DNA from: an uncultured Bacillota bacterium
GTDB lineage: Bacteria > Bacillota > Clostridia > Christensenellales > UBA1242
Assembly (NCBI GenBank): GCA_900544595.1
Contig: UQVQ01000002.1
Span: 1 to 64,000 of the forward strand
DNA length: 64,000 nt
Direction: 5' to 3'
Below the pieces are notes generated by a model. The model did no database searches and had not been told where the DNA came from. It saw only the letters and a list, made by a program, of their open reading frames with translations. Positions 33,601 to 41,749 of the stretch are shown piece by piece. Position 1 is the first letter of the stretch. Each line of letters starts with the position of its first letter. Made by a program: the position numbers and the translations under genes.

Positions 33601-34271
33601 TTCTTTAAAATTTCTTTAAGTTCAAGGAATTTTTTTGCATCTTCGCTTTGTTTTTTCAGTGGTCCAAGTTGTCTTTCAATTTCATCAATAACAAGTTGAA
33701 GTTTTAAAATGTTGTCTTTTGTTCTTTCAAGTTTTCTTTCCGCTTCAACTTTGCGCGACTTATATTTCGAAATCCCCGCTGCGTCTTCGAAAATTGAGCG
33801 GCGATCTTCCGGTTTTGAAGAAAGAATTTTCCCAACCTGGTCTTGTCCAATAATTGAATAGCCGTCTTTTCCAAGCCCCGAATCATAAAGCAAATTTGTT
33901 ATGTCTTTCAAACGGCAAGGCGCTTTGTTTAAAAGATATTCGCTTTCGCCGCTTCGATATAATTTTCTTGTTATTGCAATTTCGTCGAATTCATAGTTAA
34001 AAAACCGGTCACTATTATCAAAAGTCATTGTAACTTCGCAATATGACAAACTTTTTCTCTTTTCTGTTCCAGCAAAAATAACATCTTGCATGGAAGAACC
34101 ACGAAGAGTTTTTGAACTTTGTTCACCCAAAACCCATCGAATTGCATCTGCAACATTACTTTTCCCACAGCCGTTTGGCCCAACAATTGCCGTAACGCCG
34201 TTGTCAAACTTAATTTCAACCCTGTCGGCAAACGATTTAAAGCCTGCAAGATCGAGTTCCTTAAAATTCAT
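30675..34271 (-). CDS. smc: Chromosome partition protein SMC
   Basis: 1198 residues, the normal SMC length. Walker A GPNGCGKSNVADAIRW is at about 32; two long coiled coils flank a hinge (about 510-660, containing GSMTGGSKK). The C-terminal head has the signature LLSGGEKALTAIAILFA and Walker B PFCLLDEIEAALD. SMC with ScpAB compacts and aligns chromosome arms. AAGGAAA precedes the ATG. plsX lies upstream, part of the usual plsX-acpP-rnc-smc cluster, but acpP and rnc are missing from between them and a terminator separates the two. Confidence 0.97.
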   Translation of the reverse strand: MNFKELDLAGFKSFADRVEIKFDNGVTAIVGPNGCGKSNVADAIRWVLGEQSSKTLRGSSMQDVIFAGTEKRKSLSYCEVTMTFDNSDRFFNYEFDEIAITRKLYRSGESEYLLNKAPCRLKDITNLLYDSGLGKDGYSIIGQDQVGKILSSKPEDRRSIFEDAAGISKYKSRKVEAERKLERTKDNILKLQLVIDEIERQLGPLKKQSEDAKKFLELKEILKNLEVNAYIYQYENAHDMKAKISSKLDAINEELELRQEELENVVENYSNNMASIEAIDKTTERLHESILNLTVSLEKQVGETNVVRERIKFLKEQNNRLALDIENYNNLNSAIKKQIEERASHLSETNEQLDNLKKQEENVSREYLKVVDELNLNEDEAESSQQEMFNALDQLTNIKSNSSRLLAEREASKTSLSEIETRILFIDEKLAEQNTVKEQISKRASNLSAQNKEQLDVVLKGKLETNRVQDELSNLEREVQNCGTKIQVYENRKRILEEMQAEHEGYAGSVKKLLKEAERNEQFSKKMVGVLASLITVPEKYETAIETALGNALQNIVTKDEYDAKSLIEFLKERQFGRATFLPITSMKPRNLSQEEKNLLRTDGCFGIAKDLISFDSSIDNVIANLLGATVIVNNLDTAIKLAQNARFGFKIVTLDGDVINPQGSMTGGSKKSEAVNLISRDREIKTLGEEIEKLKELFATGDEKIKAKKQELSTLIKQFEFISAKQKELEVEIAKEDEKLLAVEALISSYKTELDGLNNSKIIATNKIEVISREIQNIENLENAAGASKEGANEAIAKRQSRFNELKEEREKFSKQLTEIRVNIASITSEIMGTTQELERLDAQLTDSERKQEIAQVEFEHNTKSVEDAEDLVAWQIENATNAEAKQKLENLKKEQKQLDENKVSLQQSLKELEEKRTFLMAEVNKINEKKLNEEFKINKVDTDIDTMQDKILEEYELDYNACLALRDEEFNLNKGLAEITRIKKEISRLGYINVAAIEDSKILSERYDALAGQVDDLNKAQDELLQIIDELSTEMRTRFTEEFNKINENFKITFRELFGGGNAKLELIGSENVLEAGVEILAEPPGKKLSSNSLLSGGEKALTAIAILFAILKLRPMPFCLLDEIEAALDEANVYRFAQYLRKFSSDTQFIVITHKKPTMELADSLYGVTMEEKGVSKVVSVKLSDAVKYEQKTAE

Positions 34272-34333
34272 AGTTGTTTTCCTTCATGTTTCATGTTTTT
34301 TAGCAAAGATTAAGGTTAATATTTTGCAAAAAT

Positions 34334-34362
34334 ATATTATCACAAATCGTATTGATTTGCAA
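34334..34362 (-). promoter_or_regulatory. Promoter of smc
   Basis: TTGCAA (34357-34362), 17-base spacer, TAATAT (34334-34339) on the minus strand; overlaps the edge of the plsX terminator. Confidence 0.6.
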
Positions 34363-34364
34363 GC

Positions 34365-34391
34365 AAAAAGGCGTTTTTTAAACGCCTTTTG
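34365..34391 (-). terminator. Terminator of plsX
   Basis: AAAAGGCGTTT / AACGCCTTTTT hairpin on the minus strand. Confidence 0.85.
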
Positions 34392-34436
34392 CCTTTGTTT
34401 TTTTATCGTAAAACAATTGTTTTTTAAAAAAATTTT

Positions 34437-35459
34437 TTATTTGTTTCCAATTTCTTCCAAATTAACATTTGCAATTGCTTTTTCAATTTTTTCGTTTAAA
34501 TTTTTTGACGAAAGAGTTATGATCTCGTCAATAGATGCCTCAATTGCCTTGGCCTTGCTTGACCCATGAGATTTAATAATAAGTTTTTTGCAGCCAAGAA
34601 ATGGACTTCCGCCATAAACATTAAAATCGAATTTCTTTTTTAAGCCTTTGAATGCTTTAAGCATAAAAATTGACCCAAAACGAGAGAAAAAGTTTGATTT
34701 AATTGCTTTTTTAACCTCTCCCATCATAAGTTTGAGCGCACCTTCTGTTGATTTAAGAAGAACATTACCCGCATAGCCATCGCAAACAACAATGTCATAT
34801 TTCCCGCTCATAATGTCGCGCGCTTCCATATTCCCAACAAAATTTATGTTAAGTTTTTTCAAAAGAGGAAAAACCTCGTGGCAAAGTTCATTGCCTTTGT
34901 GGTCTTCTGTTCCAACACTTAAAAGCGCAATTCTTGGGTTTTCATTCCCAAAACGTTCTTTATAATATTCATTCGCCATAAGCGCAAAATGAACAAGATT
35001 GATTGGTTTGCTGTCCATATTTGCGCCGCAATCGGCAATTAAAACATAGCCGCCTTCTTTTGTTGGCAAAAAAGGGCAAAGCATTGGACGAGAAACACCT
35101 TTAATTCGTCCAATTCTTAAAAATCCACCTGCCAAAATTGCGCCAGTGTTTCCTGCCGAAACAAGCCCAACAACATCATTTTGCGAGCGCAAAATTTCAA
35201 AGGCAACAGCAAGCGAACTGTTTTTCTTCTCTTTAATTGCAACCGTTGGAACATCGTCGTTTGTTATTTCATCAGGAGCTGAAACAATTTCTGTTCTGTC
35301 TTTATCGAATTTTAAGCCCGATAAAACATTGTTAATTTCGTCTTCCTTGCCGCAAAAAATAATTCCTAAATCTTTATATTTTTTTTGCGCATCAATTGCG
35401 CCTTTAACAATTTCATTTGGCGCATTATCTCCGCCCAAAGCATCAACAACAACTTTCAA
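34437..35459 (-). CDS. plsX: Phosphate acyltransferase PlsX
   Basis: 340 residues. Converts acyl-ACP to acyl-phosphate for phospholipid synthesis. Starts LKVVVDALGGDNAPNEIV, then VGLVSAGNTGAILAGG, CPFLPTKEGGYVLIADCGAN and the GYAGNVLLKSTEGA and GGSPFLGCKKLIIKSHGSS motifs, all PlsX hallmarks. The start is taken as TTG 35459, because GGAGG lies eight bases upstream and family members begin at this Lys/Val-Val-Asp motif. An upstream in-frame TTG would put the SD inside the gene. rpmF, its classical partner, is 22 kb away. Confidence 0.95.
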   Translation of the reverse strand: MKVVVDALGGDNAPNEIVKGAIDAQKKYKDLGIIFCGKEDEINNVLSGLKFDKDRTEIVSAPDEITNDDVPTVAIKEKKNSSLAVAFEILRSQNDVVGLVSAGNTGAILAGGFLRIGRIKGVSRPMLCPFLPTKEGGYVLIADCGANMDSKPINLVHFALMANEYYKERFGNENPRIALLSVGTEDHKGNELCHEVFPLLKKLNINFVGNMEARDIMSGKYDIVVCDGYAGNVLLKSTEGALKLMMGEVKKAIKSNFFSRFGSIFMLKAFKGLKKKFDFNVYGGSPFLGCKKLIIKSHGSSKAKAIEASIDEIITLSSKNLNEKIEKAIANVNLEEIGNK

Positions 35460-35488
35460 TTTGTGTTCCTCCAAAATTCAATAACTTG

Positions 35489-35516
35489 ATTTTATCAAAT
35501 TATTTTTGTTTTTCAA
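35489..35516 (-). promoter_or_regulatory. Promoter of plsX
   Basis: TTGAAA (35511-35516), 16-base spacer, TAAAAT (35489-35494) on the minus strand. Confidence 0.65.
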
Positions 35517-35525
35517 AATAAAAAA

Positions 35526-35546
35526 GCCACTAACCAAGTTAGTGGC
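35526..35546 (-). terminator. Terminator of the 90-residue gene
   Basis: Perfect 9-bp stem GCCACTAAC / GTTAGTGGC, then TTTTTTATTTT on the minus strand. Confidence 0.9.
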
Positions 35547-35565
35547 AATAAATCAACTTAAATGT

Positions 35566-35838
35566 TTAGAAATCTAAACCCATTTCATTTTCAGAAGTTT
35601 TACATCCGCCAAAAGACATTTGAGCAAGCGCAGCCAAAGTTTTAGAATCAATTCTTTCTTTAATTGAAACGTTTGCCTTTTCCAAAACAGATTTAAGTTC
35701 TTCTCTAATATCTGCTTTTGTTGTTCCTTCTTGAACCCCTGCTGAAATTATTTTCGCACTGCTAAAAGTGTTTAAAATTAAATTTTTTTGATTGCTTTGT
35801 TGTTGTCTTATTTTTTTAGCTCCAATCTCTAATGCCAT
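35566..35838 (-). CDS. Small hypothetical protein, 90 residues
   Basis: 90 residues, Gln/Lys-rich N-terminus (RQQQSNQKNLI), then an amphipathic helix region (ADIREELKSVLEKANVSIKE) and a short SFGGCKTSENEMG tail. No family is recognised and no signal or membrane segment is present. A good ACGGAGG precedes the ATG and a strong terminator follows, which supports a real gene. It sits between plsX and argS, each in its own unit. Confidence 0.65.
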   Translation of the reverse strand: MALEIGAKKIRQQQSNQKNLILNTFSSAKIISAGVQEGTTKADIREELKSVLEKANVSIKERIDSKTLAALAQMSFGGCKTSENEMGLDF

Positions 35839-35943
35839 TTTAGCCTCCGTTTTTTTCTTTCTTGACCATATAATATCACAATATACGCAATTTGTAAATA
35901 CCTTTTTGCAAAAATTTTTTTGATGTTTTTTACAGAATTTTAT

Positions 35944-37659
35944 CTACATTTTTTCTGGAATTTCAATTGCAACAAGCTCCGCAAAAATTCCAAGCGCTTT
36001 TCTAACAACCTTAAGAAGCGTTAACAGAGAAGCACGTCTTTTTTCGTCCTTTTCGCCAAGAATTTTTGTTTTGTTATAAAGCGCGCTGAAGTTTGTTGCA
36101 AGAACATATGCGCTTTGAATAAAAATGTTTGGTGCAAATTGCAAATATGCACTTTTAACGTCTTGCGAGAATTTTAAAAGCGAAATAATTAAATCTTTTT
36201 CTTCTTTTGTTTCAACACAAAATGTTGGAACAAAGTTTCCTGCTTTACTTAAAATTGAGTCAATTCGAACCGCACAATACTGCATATACGGGCCAGTTTT
36301 CCCCTCAAAACTTGAAAATTTATCAACATCAAAAACATAATCTTTTGCAGGGAAATTGATTAAATCGCCAAATTTCAACGCACAAATCCCAATTTTTTTC
36401 GATAATTCTTCGATTTCCTCTTCGTTTGAAACTTTTTCGCTTTGCAAAATCTTTTCTTTGCACGCATTTTGAATAAGCGAAATTAAATCGGAAAGATACA
36501 TCGTTCCGCCGTCGCGCGTTTTAAACGGCTTTCCGTCCGCCCCGTTAACCGTTCCAAAAGGAATGTGGACAAAATCAATTCCCTCCCCAATTCCAGCAAG
36601 TTTGCAAACACGGAAAACTTGATTGAAATGCATACTTTGACGATTATCTGTTAAATACACAATTTTATTTGGATTAAATTCATTTTCTCTTGCAACAATT
36701 GTTGCAAGTTCGGTTGTTGCATAAAGCTCCGCCCCTGCGCTTGAACGAACAATAACTGGTGGCATCGGGCTGTTATCGTCTTCTTTTGCAACATTAACAA
36801 TTTCTGCGCCGTTGCTTTTTTCAATTAAATTTTTTGAATTTAAAATTTCAAAAACCTTTTCAACAAACGCATCGGCATCGCTTTCGCCATACCATCTTTC
36901 AAAGTTAACATTAAGTTGGGCATAAATCTTTTTAATTGCGTTAACGGAAATTTCGCGAATTTCCTTCCAAATGTCGTAGTAACCCTTTTCTTTTGCTTGA
37001 AGTTTAACGGTTATTTCTTGCGCGCGTTTCTTAAATTCTTCGTCAACTTTTGCCTTCTGTGCGCTTTCTGGATATATTTTCTCAAGATTTTCTTCGGTTA
37101 GAACCGGTTTTTCGCCTTCGCTAGTGAAATAATAGCGGCAGTCAAATTTATCCATAATTCCTGCAATTGTAAGCCCCATTTGAAGTCCCCAATCGCCAAG
37201 GTGGACATCGCCAATTGTTTCGTTACCCATAAAATTTGAAAGATTTTTAAGTGTTTGACCAATAACCGCGCTTCGAAGGTGTCCAACATGAAGAGGTTTT
37301 GCAACATTTGGGCCGCCATAGTCGAGAACAATTTTTTCGCCGTTAACTTTTTCAATTCCACAGCGCTCGTCCAAAAACAAATTTTCCAAAATCTTATCAA
37401 AAGCCTTGTTTGTTAGTTTAAAGTTTAAAAACCCTCCAACCGCAAAAGCTTCAAAATTTTCGCTTTTCAAATTTTCTGCAAGTTCGCTTGCAGTCATTGC
37501 AGGCGCTTTATGAAGAACTTTTGCAAGAGAAAAAGCAATGTTAGATTGAAAATCGGAAATTTCTGGGCGATCGGAAAAAATTATTGTTGCTTTTTCTTCT
37601 GCACCAAATTTCTTAACTAACTCATTAACTTTTTGCTCAATTTCACTTGTTAAATTCAT
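35944..37659 (-). CDS. argS: Arginyl-tRNA synthetase
   Basis: 571 residues, normal for bacterial class I ArgRS. The HIGH motif is HVGH in GGPNVAKPLHVGHLRSAVIG near residue 125. The N-terminal Add1 domain precedes it. The KMSK loop is degenerate (FKTRDGGTMYL region), as in many ArgRS. The DALR anticodon-binding domain contains YMQYCAVRIDSIL and ends VAIEIPEKM. TAGGAGAAAAG precedes the ATG. recR ends nine bases upstream, so it is co-transcribed with ybaB-recR. Confidence 0.96.
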   Translation of the reverse strand: MNLTSEIEQKVNELVKKFGAEEKATIIFSDRPEISDFQSNIAFSLAKVLHKAPAMTASELAENLKSENFEAFAVGGFLNFKLTNKAFDKILENLFLDERCGIEKVNGEKIVLDYGGPNVAKPLHVGHLRSAVIGQTLKNLSNFMGNETIGDVHLGDWGLQMGLTIAGIMDKFDCRYYFTSEGEKPVLTEENLEKIYPESAQKAKVDEEFKKRAQEITVKLQAKEKGYYDIWKEIREISVNAIKKIYAQLNVNFERWYGESDADAFVEKVFEILNSKNLIEKSNGAEIVNVAKEDDNSPMPPVIVRSSAGAELYATTELATIVARENEFNPNKIVYLTDNRQSMHFNQVFRVCKLAGIGEGIDFVHIPFGTVNGADGKPFKTRDGGTMYLSDLISLIQNACKEKILQSEKVSNEEEIEELSKKIGICALKFGDLINFPAKDYVFDVDKFSSFEGKTGPYMQYCAVRIDSILSKAGNFVPTFCVETKEEKDLIISLLKFSQDVKSAYLQFAPNIFIQSAYVLATNFSALYNKTKILGEKDEKRRASLLTLLKVVRKALGIFAELVAIEIPEKM

Positions 37660-37667
37660 CTTTTCTC

Positions 37668-38258
37668 CTAAATTTCTCGTCTTGCTTCAAGCGCTTTTGC
37701 AAGGGTTATTTCATCGGCAAATTCAAGTTCGCTTCCCATTGAAATTCCTTGCGCCAGGCGCGTTACTTTAACGCCAAGAGGTTTAAGAAGTTTTGCAATA
37801 TACATTGCTGTTGCATCCCCTTCAACATCTGGGTTTGTTGCCATGATAACTTCTTGTGTTCCATATTTGTTAATTCTTTCAAGAAGTTCCTTAATTCGAA
37901 TGTCGTTGGGCCCTCTTCCTTCAAGAGGACTTATTGTTCCATGCAAAACATGATAAACGCCATCGAACGCTCGCGATTTTTCCATTGCAACAACGTCTTT
38001 TGGCTCTTTAACAACGCAAATTGTTTTTGGATTTCTTGTTTTGCAAATTGGGCAAATTTCTTCGTCGGTGAAATTTCCGCATTCCTTGCAATAGCCAACT
38101 TCTCGTTTTGCTTGCATGATTGCATCAGAAAAATGTTCCGCATATTCTAAATCGGAATTTATAACTTTATATGCATATCTTTGGGCTGTTTTTGCGCCAA
38201 CTCCTGGAAGAGTTCGAAACGCAGCAACAAGCCTTTCAAGAGCCTCAATTTCGTTCAT
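37668..38258 (-). CDS. recR: Recombination mediator RecR
   Basis: 196 residues. HhH motif LPGVGAKTAQRYAYKVI, C4 zinc finger CKECGNFTDEEICPIC, Toprim domain (ICVVKEPKDVVAMEKSRAFD ... VEGDATAMYIAKLL) and a Walker B-like end. RecR with RecFO loads RecA on gaps. It begins one base after the ybaB stop, as in the conserved dnaX-ybaB-recR operon. No strong SD is present, so coupling to ybaB is likely. Confidence 0.97.
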   Translation of the reverse strand: MNEIEALERLVAAFRTLPGVGAKTAQRYAYKVINSDLEYAEHFSDAIMQAKREVGYCKECGNFTDEEICPICKTRNPKTICVVKEPKDVVAMEKSRAFDGVYHVLHGTISPLEGRGPNDIRIKELLERINKYGTQEVIMATNPDVEGDATAMYIAKLLKPLGVKVTRLAQGISMGSELEFADEITLAKALEARREI

Positions 38259-38259
38259 C

Positions 38260-38601
38260 TTACATTAGCCCCGGAACAGAAGGTGTGTTTTCCTTTTCAA
38301 CCTTTTCAATTTGACTTGTTGCATCGTTAATTGCAGCAATAATAAGGTCTTGAAGCATTTCAACATCGTCTGGGTCAACAATTTCTTGTTTGATTGAAAG
38401 CGATTTAAGTTTTTTATCGCCTGTCATAACAACTTCAACCATTCCGCCGCCAGATTTTGCAACAAATTCGGTGCTGTTAAGTTCCTCTTTTGCCTTTTCC
38501 ATATCTTCCTGCATCTTTTGTGCTTGCTTCATAAGCTGTTGCATATTAAATCCGCCGCCGAAGCCACCCATGCCTCCAAATCCACCTCTATATCCGCTCA
38601 T
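38260..38601 (-). CDS. ybaB: YbaB/EbfC nucleoid-associated protein
   Basis: 113 residues. A Gly/Met-rich N-terminus (GYRGGFGGMGGFGGG), then NMQQLMKQAQKMQEDMEKAK and EEVSKSGGGMVEV-like residues, matching the YbaB/EbfC dimeric DNA-binding family. The glycine-rich N-terminal tail is longer than in the E. coli protein. AAGGAG precedes the ATG. In most bacteria it follows dnaX directly; here an MFS gene intervenes. Confidence 0.92.
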   Translation of the reverse strand: MSGYRGGFGGMGGFGGGFNMQQLMKQAQKMQEDMEKAKEELNSTEFVAKSGGGMVEVVMTGDKKLKSLSIKQEIVDPDDVEMLQDLIIAAINDATSQIEKVEKENTPSVPGLM

Positions 38602-38677
38602 AAATTCTCCTTTTATTGTTTAATAGATTAACATAAACAAACAAAAATGTAAAACTAAAAATTTGTTTGTTGAACTT

Positions 38678-40141
38678 TTATTCTTTGTCTTCCGTCTTTG
38701 TGGTGCTTTTGTTTTCCATTTCTAGCGCGCAAGACTTATTTTTGCTTTCGTTTTCTTTTAAAACTTGTTCGCCTTCCCCTCTCTTTTCGTCAATAATATT
38801 TTCTTTCATTCCTCTTAAAAAGTTTTCTTCTTCACGTTTATTTTCAATGTTTAAAGAAAGATTTTCCCCGCTTAATTTTTTGCCGCTTTCAATGCTATTT
38901 AACTCGTTTTGTGGTTGAATTAAATTTTCATTGCTCGAATTATTTTCAAGATTTACCCTATTTTGTTTAGCGCAATCCAAAACCTTTCCCGCTGGAACAA
39001 CTTGCGTTAAAACAAGAAGTTTAAGCCCGCCGCAAATTGCAAGCGCAATTCCAATTGTTGGAACAGCCAAGCAAATTGCCGCAATTGGAATTGAAGTAAG
39101 TTTTCGATATGTGTCCTTCATTGCAAAAAGTCGCGCACTGTTCTTTTCATGGTTTCCATTAGCATAAAAAGCCGTGTCGAAAGGAACAAGATGGAATGGG
39201 GTTGCAAGCCCAAAAACTCCAGCCAAAATGCAAGCAAGCCAAACAACATTAACAAAGGAAATTGCAATTGTTACTCCCGCAGCAAGAACAATTGAAACAG
39301 AGCCAATAATTTTCCAATCAATCTTTTTAAGAAGCCATGCAATAAGCAAACTTCCAATTAGGTTTGTAACGGAAATTATAATTTTAATTACAGCTGCTGA
39401 AACAAAGGTTGAAAACGCAACATATGCGTTTAAAACAAAGAAAACATCAAGAATTGTAACAACTCCAACAAGCCCTTCGCAAACCCAAGGATAGTAGTTT
39501 TTGAAAGGATTGAATTTTTGTTTTGGCTTAGCGGTTTCATTTTGAGTTATTTCAACTTCCATTTTTGCTTCTTCCGCTGGCTTTTGTTCTTTATAAAGGA
39601 AGAAGAAAACTGTTGTTAAAACAACATAAATAATAATTCCCGCAAGAGAAACCCATTTTGAATCGAACCTATCTAAAATAAATGCGCTTGCAAGAAGAAA
39701 AACAACGCCACCAAGATAGTCGAATGCTTGAATGAAGCTTTGGGTTTTAGGATTTGAACTTTGTTTAAGTTTTCCAATTAAAACCCCAAGCGGACATGCC
39801 CCAAACGAGTTAACAAGCCCGTTTAGAACTGAAAACAAAATCATAAAAAGCAAACTGTCCATTTCAAAAAAGAAAAGAGAAAACATTGCAAGATATGGAA
39901 TTGAACGCAAAAGCAAAGAAATTTTTGGATATTTCGCAAAAAATTTGTTTAAAAGAACATTTGTTAAAATTTGAACAAATGAATATATCATCATGTAATA
40001 CATCACATACGACAATTTTCCAGATGATTTATAAATAAAAACTGCGCCAAATGCCTTAATCATAGATTCGCAAATTGTGCTTGCGCAGCGATAGAACCCA
40101 ACCCCAAGAAAATTTCTCTTTTCCGTTTTTTCGTTTGTCAA
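38678..40141 (-). CDS. MFS-like transporter with long cytoplasmic tail
   Basis: About 487 residues with ten to twelve membrane segments up to residue 380 or so, followed by a tail of about 110 residues rich in Asn, Glu, Lys and Ser and likely disordered. The layout resembles the major facilitator superfamily (LARYF-type helix pairs and FDYLGGVVFLLASAF), but no substrate signature was recognised. The start is taken as TTG 40141 after AAAGGG; an upstream TTG (40162) overlaps the dnaX tail. It is inserted between dnaX and ybaB-recR. The tail is encoded by AT-rich DNA. Confidence 0.75.
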   Translation of the reverse strand: MTNEKTEKRNFLGVGFYRCASTICESMIKAFGAVFIYKSSGKLSYVMYYMMIYSFVQILTNVLLNKFFAKYPKISLLLRSIPYLAMFSLFFFEMDSLLFMILFSVLNGLVNSFGACPLGVLIGKLKQSSNPKTQSFIQAFDYLGGVVFLLASAFILDRFDSKWVSLAGIIIYVVLTTVFFFLYKEQKPAEEAKMEVEITQNETAKPKQKFNPFKNYYPWVCEGLVGVVTILDVFFVLNAYVAFSTFVSAAVIKIIISVTNLIGSLLIAWLLKKIDWKIIGSVSIVLAAGVTIAISFVNVVWLACILAGVFGLATPFHLVPFDTAFYANGNHEKNSARLFAMKDTYRKLTSIPIAAICLAVPTIGIALAICGGLKLLVLTQVVPAGKVLDCAKQNRVNLENNSSNENLIQPQNELNSIESGKKLSGENLSLNIENKREEENFLRGMKENIIDEKRGEGEQVLKENESKNKSCALEMENKSTTKTEDKE

Positions 40142-40154
40142 CCTTGTTTTCCCT

Positions 40155-40511
40155 TTATTCAACAGTCAAATTATTTTTAAATTTCTCTTTCAAAAATTCA
40201 ATGTCTTTCAAAACTTTTTCGTCTTTTGGTTCAACTTTTTTAATAACAATGCCCAAATCAATTCCCAAATATCTTAGCGCGCGTTTAATACTTAAAATGT
40301 TTTGATCGTTTGCAATAAGATTATATAAATATTCTTTTTCGGTTTTTGCAACAAGATTTTCACCTTCAATTTCAATCTCTTCAATTTCCCCGCAGGAAAC
40401 AAAAAGAGCTGCTTCCCCGCTTTCACGAAGACGCGTTAAAAGTTTTCCCCAAACTTGTTTTGGAGAGTAATTATCTTTTTTCACCTTAAAATTTAGTTTT
40501 TTTTTGAGCAA
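40155..40511 (-). CDS. dnaX: DnaX tau-specific C-terminal segment, -1 frame
   Basis: About 113 codons continuing the dnaX reading after a -1 shift at an A9 run. The text YSPKQVWGKLLTRLRESGEA and LFVSCGEIEEIEIEGENLVA, then LRYLGIDLGIVIKKVEP, resembles the C-terminal domain of clostridial DnaX (VWGKLL...ALY..C... pattern), which joins the clamp loader to polymerase and helicase. No good independent start with SD exists. Shifted at the A9 run, the two frames give one tau of 480 residues. It should be annotated as part of dnaX rather than a separate gene. Confidence 0.85.
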   Translation of the reverse strand: MLKKKLNFKVKKDNYSPKQVWGKLLTRLRESGEAALFVSCGEIEEIEIEGENLVAKTEKEYLYNLIANDQNILSIKRALRYLGIDLGIVIKKVEPKDEKVLKDIEFLKEKFKNNLTVE

Positions 40512-41596
40512 TCTTCGCCCATAATTGCTTTAACGGTTGCAACTTCAACAAGCGTTCTTGGGCTAAGCGCATATTTTAAATCGGCTTCAATTTCCGAAAA
40601 GTTTTTCATAAGGAACATAAGCATTTCTTCCGAAACTTTTTCGGCTTGCTCCTCCATTCTCTTAATTGTTTCGTTTGGAAGACTAAGAATTTCTGCTGCA
40701 TTTTTTGAGGATTTAACAACAAGCAAGTTGCGGAAATGAACCGTTAAATCCTTTGCAAAAACAGAAATGTTAATTCCGCCTTTAATCGCTTCGTCGATAA
40801 CTTCAAACGCTTTTCCGGTGTTCCCCTCAAAAATTGCGGTTGCAAAATCGAAAAGTTTGTCTTGATTTGTTGCCCCAAGCATTGAAAGCGCATTAGAATA
40901 ACTTGCAACTCCGCCGCCAAGCGAAACAACAGCGTCGGCAATTGAAAGCATATCGCGAACGCTTCCTTGCGCGGCAGAAACAATAAGGTCAACGGCTTCG
41001 TCCTCAAAGTTAATTTTTTCTTTATTGAAAATTGAAATTAAGTGTTTTTTAAGTTCAACAGGTGAAATAAGTTTAAAATCAAATTTCAAGCAGCGTGAAA
41101 GAATTGTTTGTGGAAGTTTGTGTGGTTCGGTTGTTCCAAGAATGAAAACAACATGTGCAGGTGGCTCTTCCAAGGTTTTTAAAAGAGCGTTAAAGGCGCT
41201 GTCGGTTAACATATGAACTTCGTCGATAATGTATACTTTATATTTTCCGTTTGTTGGAAGAAATTTAACTTTTTCGCGAATTTCCCTAACTTCGTCAACT
41301 CTGTTGTTTGACGCAGCATCAATTTCGATAATATCCATATTATTTGTTTCAGCAAGCGCTTTGCAAACTTCGCATTCATAGCAAGGCGACCCATTAACCG
41401 GCGAAAGACAATTAACCGCGCGCGCAAAAATTCTTGCAACACTTGTTTTCCCCGTTCCCCTGCTTCCCGAAAAAAGATAGGCATGGGAAATTTCCCCTTT
41501 CATAACTTGGTTTGAAAGAGTTCTTGTTATGTGGTTTTGCCCAATAACTTCGTCAAATGTGTTTGGTCGATATTTTCTATATAGTGCCTGATACAT
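40493..41596 (-). CDS. dnaX: DNA polymerase III subunit gamma/tau (gamma reading)
   Basis: 367 residues in the zero frame. Clamp-loader ATPase: starts MYQALYRKYRPNTFDEVIGQ, Walker A GSRGTGKTSVARIF, zinc module with CLSPVNGSPCYECEVC, Walker B YIIDEVHML, sensor 1 GTTEPHKLP and SRC motif LSRC. It contains domains I-III and stops at TAA directly after codons AAA AAA AAC in an A9 run. That is exactly what a gamma form should look like. ATG 41596 is chosen because TATACT ends six bases upstream, which implies a leaderless mRNA. It probably heads the MFS-ybaB-recR-argS transcript. Confidence 0.95.
   Translation of the reverse strand: MYQALYRKYRPNTFDEVIGQNHITRTLSNQVMKGEISHAYLFSGSRGTGKTSVARIFARAVNCLSPVNGSPCYECEVCKALAETNNMDIIEIDAASNNRVDEVREIREKVKFLPTNGKYKVYIIDEVHMLTDSAFNALLKTLEEPPAHVVFILGTTEPHKLPQTILSRCLKFDFKLISPVELKKHLISIFNKEKINFEDEAVDLIVSAAQGSVRDMLSIADAVVSLGGGVASYSNALSMLGATNQDKLFDFATAIFEGNTGKAFEVIDEAIKGGINISVFAKDLTVHFRNLLVVKSSKNAAEILSLPNETIKRMEEQAEKVSEEMLMFLMKNFSEIEADLKYALSPRTLVEVATVKAIMGEDCSKKN
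40496..40505 (-). promoter_or_regulatory. Programmed -1 frameshift / slippage site in dnaX
   Basis: Nine consecutive A on the coding strand (T at 40497-40505) followed by C. In the zero frame it ends in the heptamer A AAA AAC, correctly phased for tandem -1 slippage, and the stop TAA follows at once. The alternative mechanism is transcriptional slippage on A9, as known for Thermus dnaX. Confidence 0.85.
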
Positions 41597-41602
41597 ATTT
41601 TT

Positions 41603-41630
41603 AGTATACACCGCCGCCTTTGTTTTTCAA
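41603..41630 (-). promoter_or_regulatory. Promoter of dnaX
   Basis: TTGAAA (41625-41630), 16-base spacer, TATACT (41603-41608), then six bases to ATG. Confidence 0.75.
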
Positions 41631-41749
41631 AGTCTTTTAGGAAAAATTATTTCAAAATTTTCCCTTTTCCTTTTTTTTAAAATTTTTAATTGCAAAAAAG
41701 TTTTTAATATATTATTATTAAAAAAGAAAACTAACATATAGAGGGAAAA

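Noticed and set aside
40497..40505. The A9 run in dnaX as a plain sequencing error
   Set aside because: A homopolymer miscall is possible, but the phase, the immediate stop and the domain boundary match programmed frameshifting in known dnaX genes too well to be the first choice.
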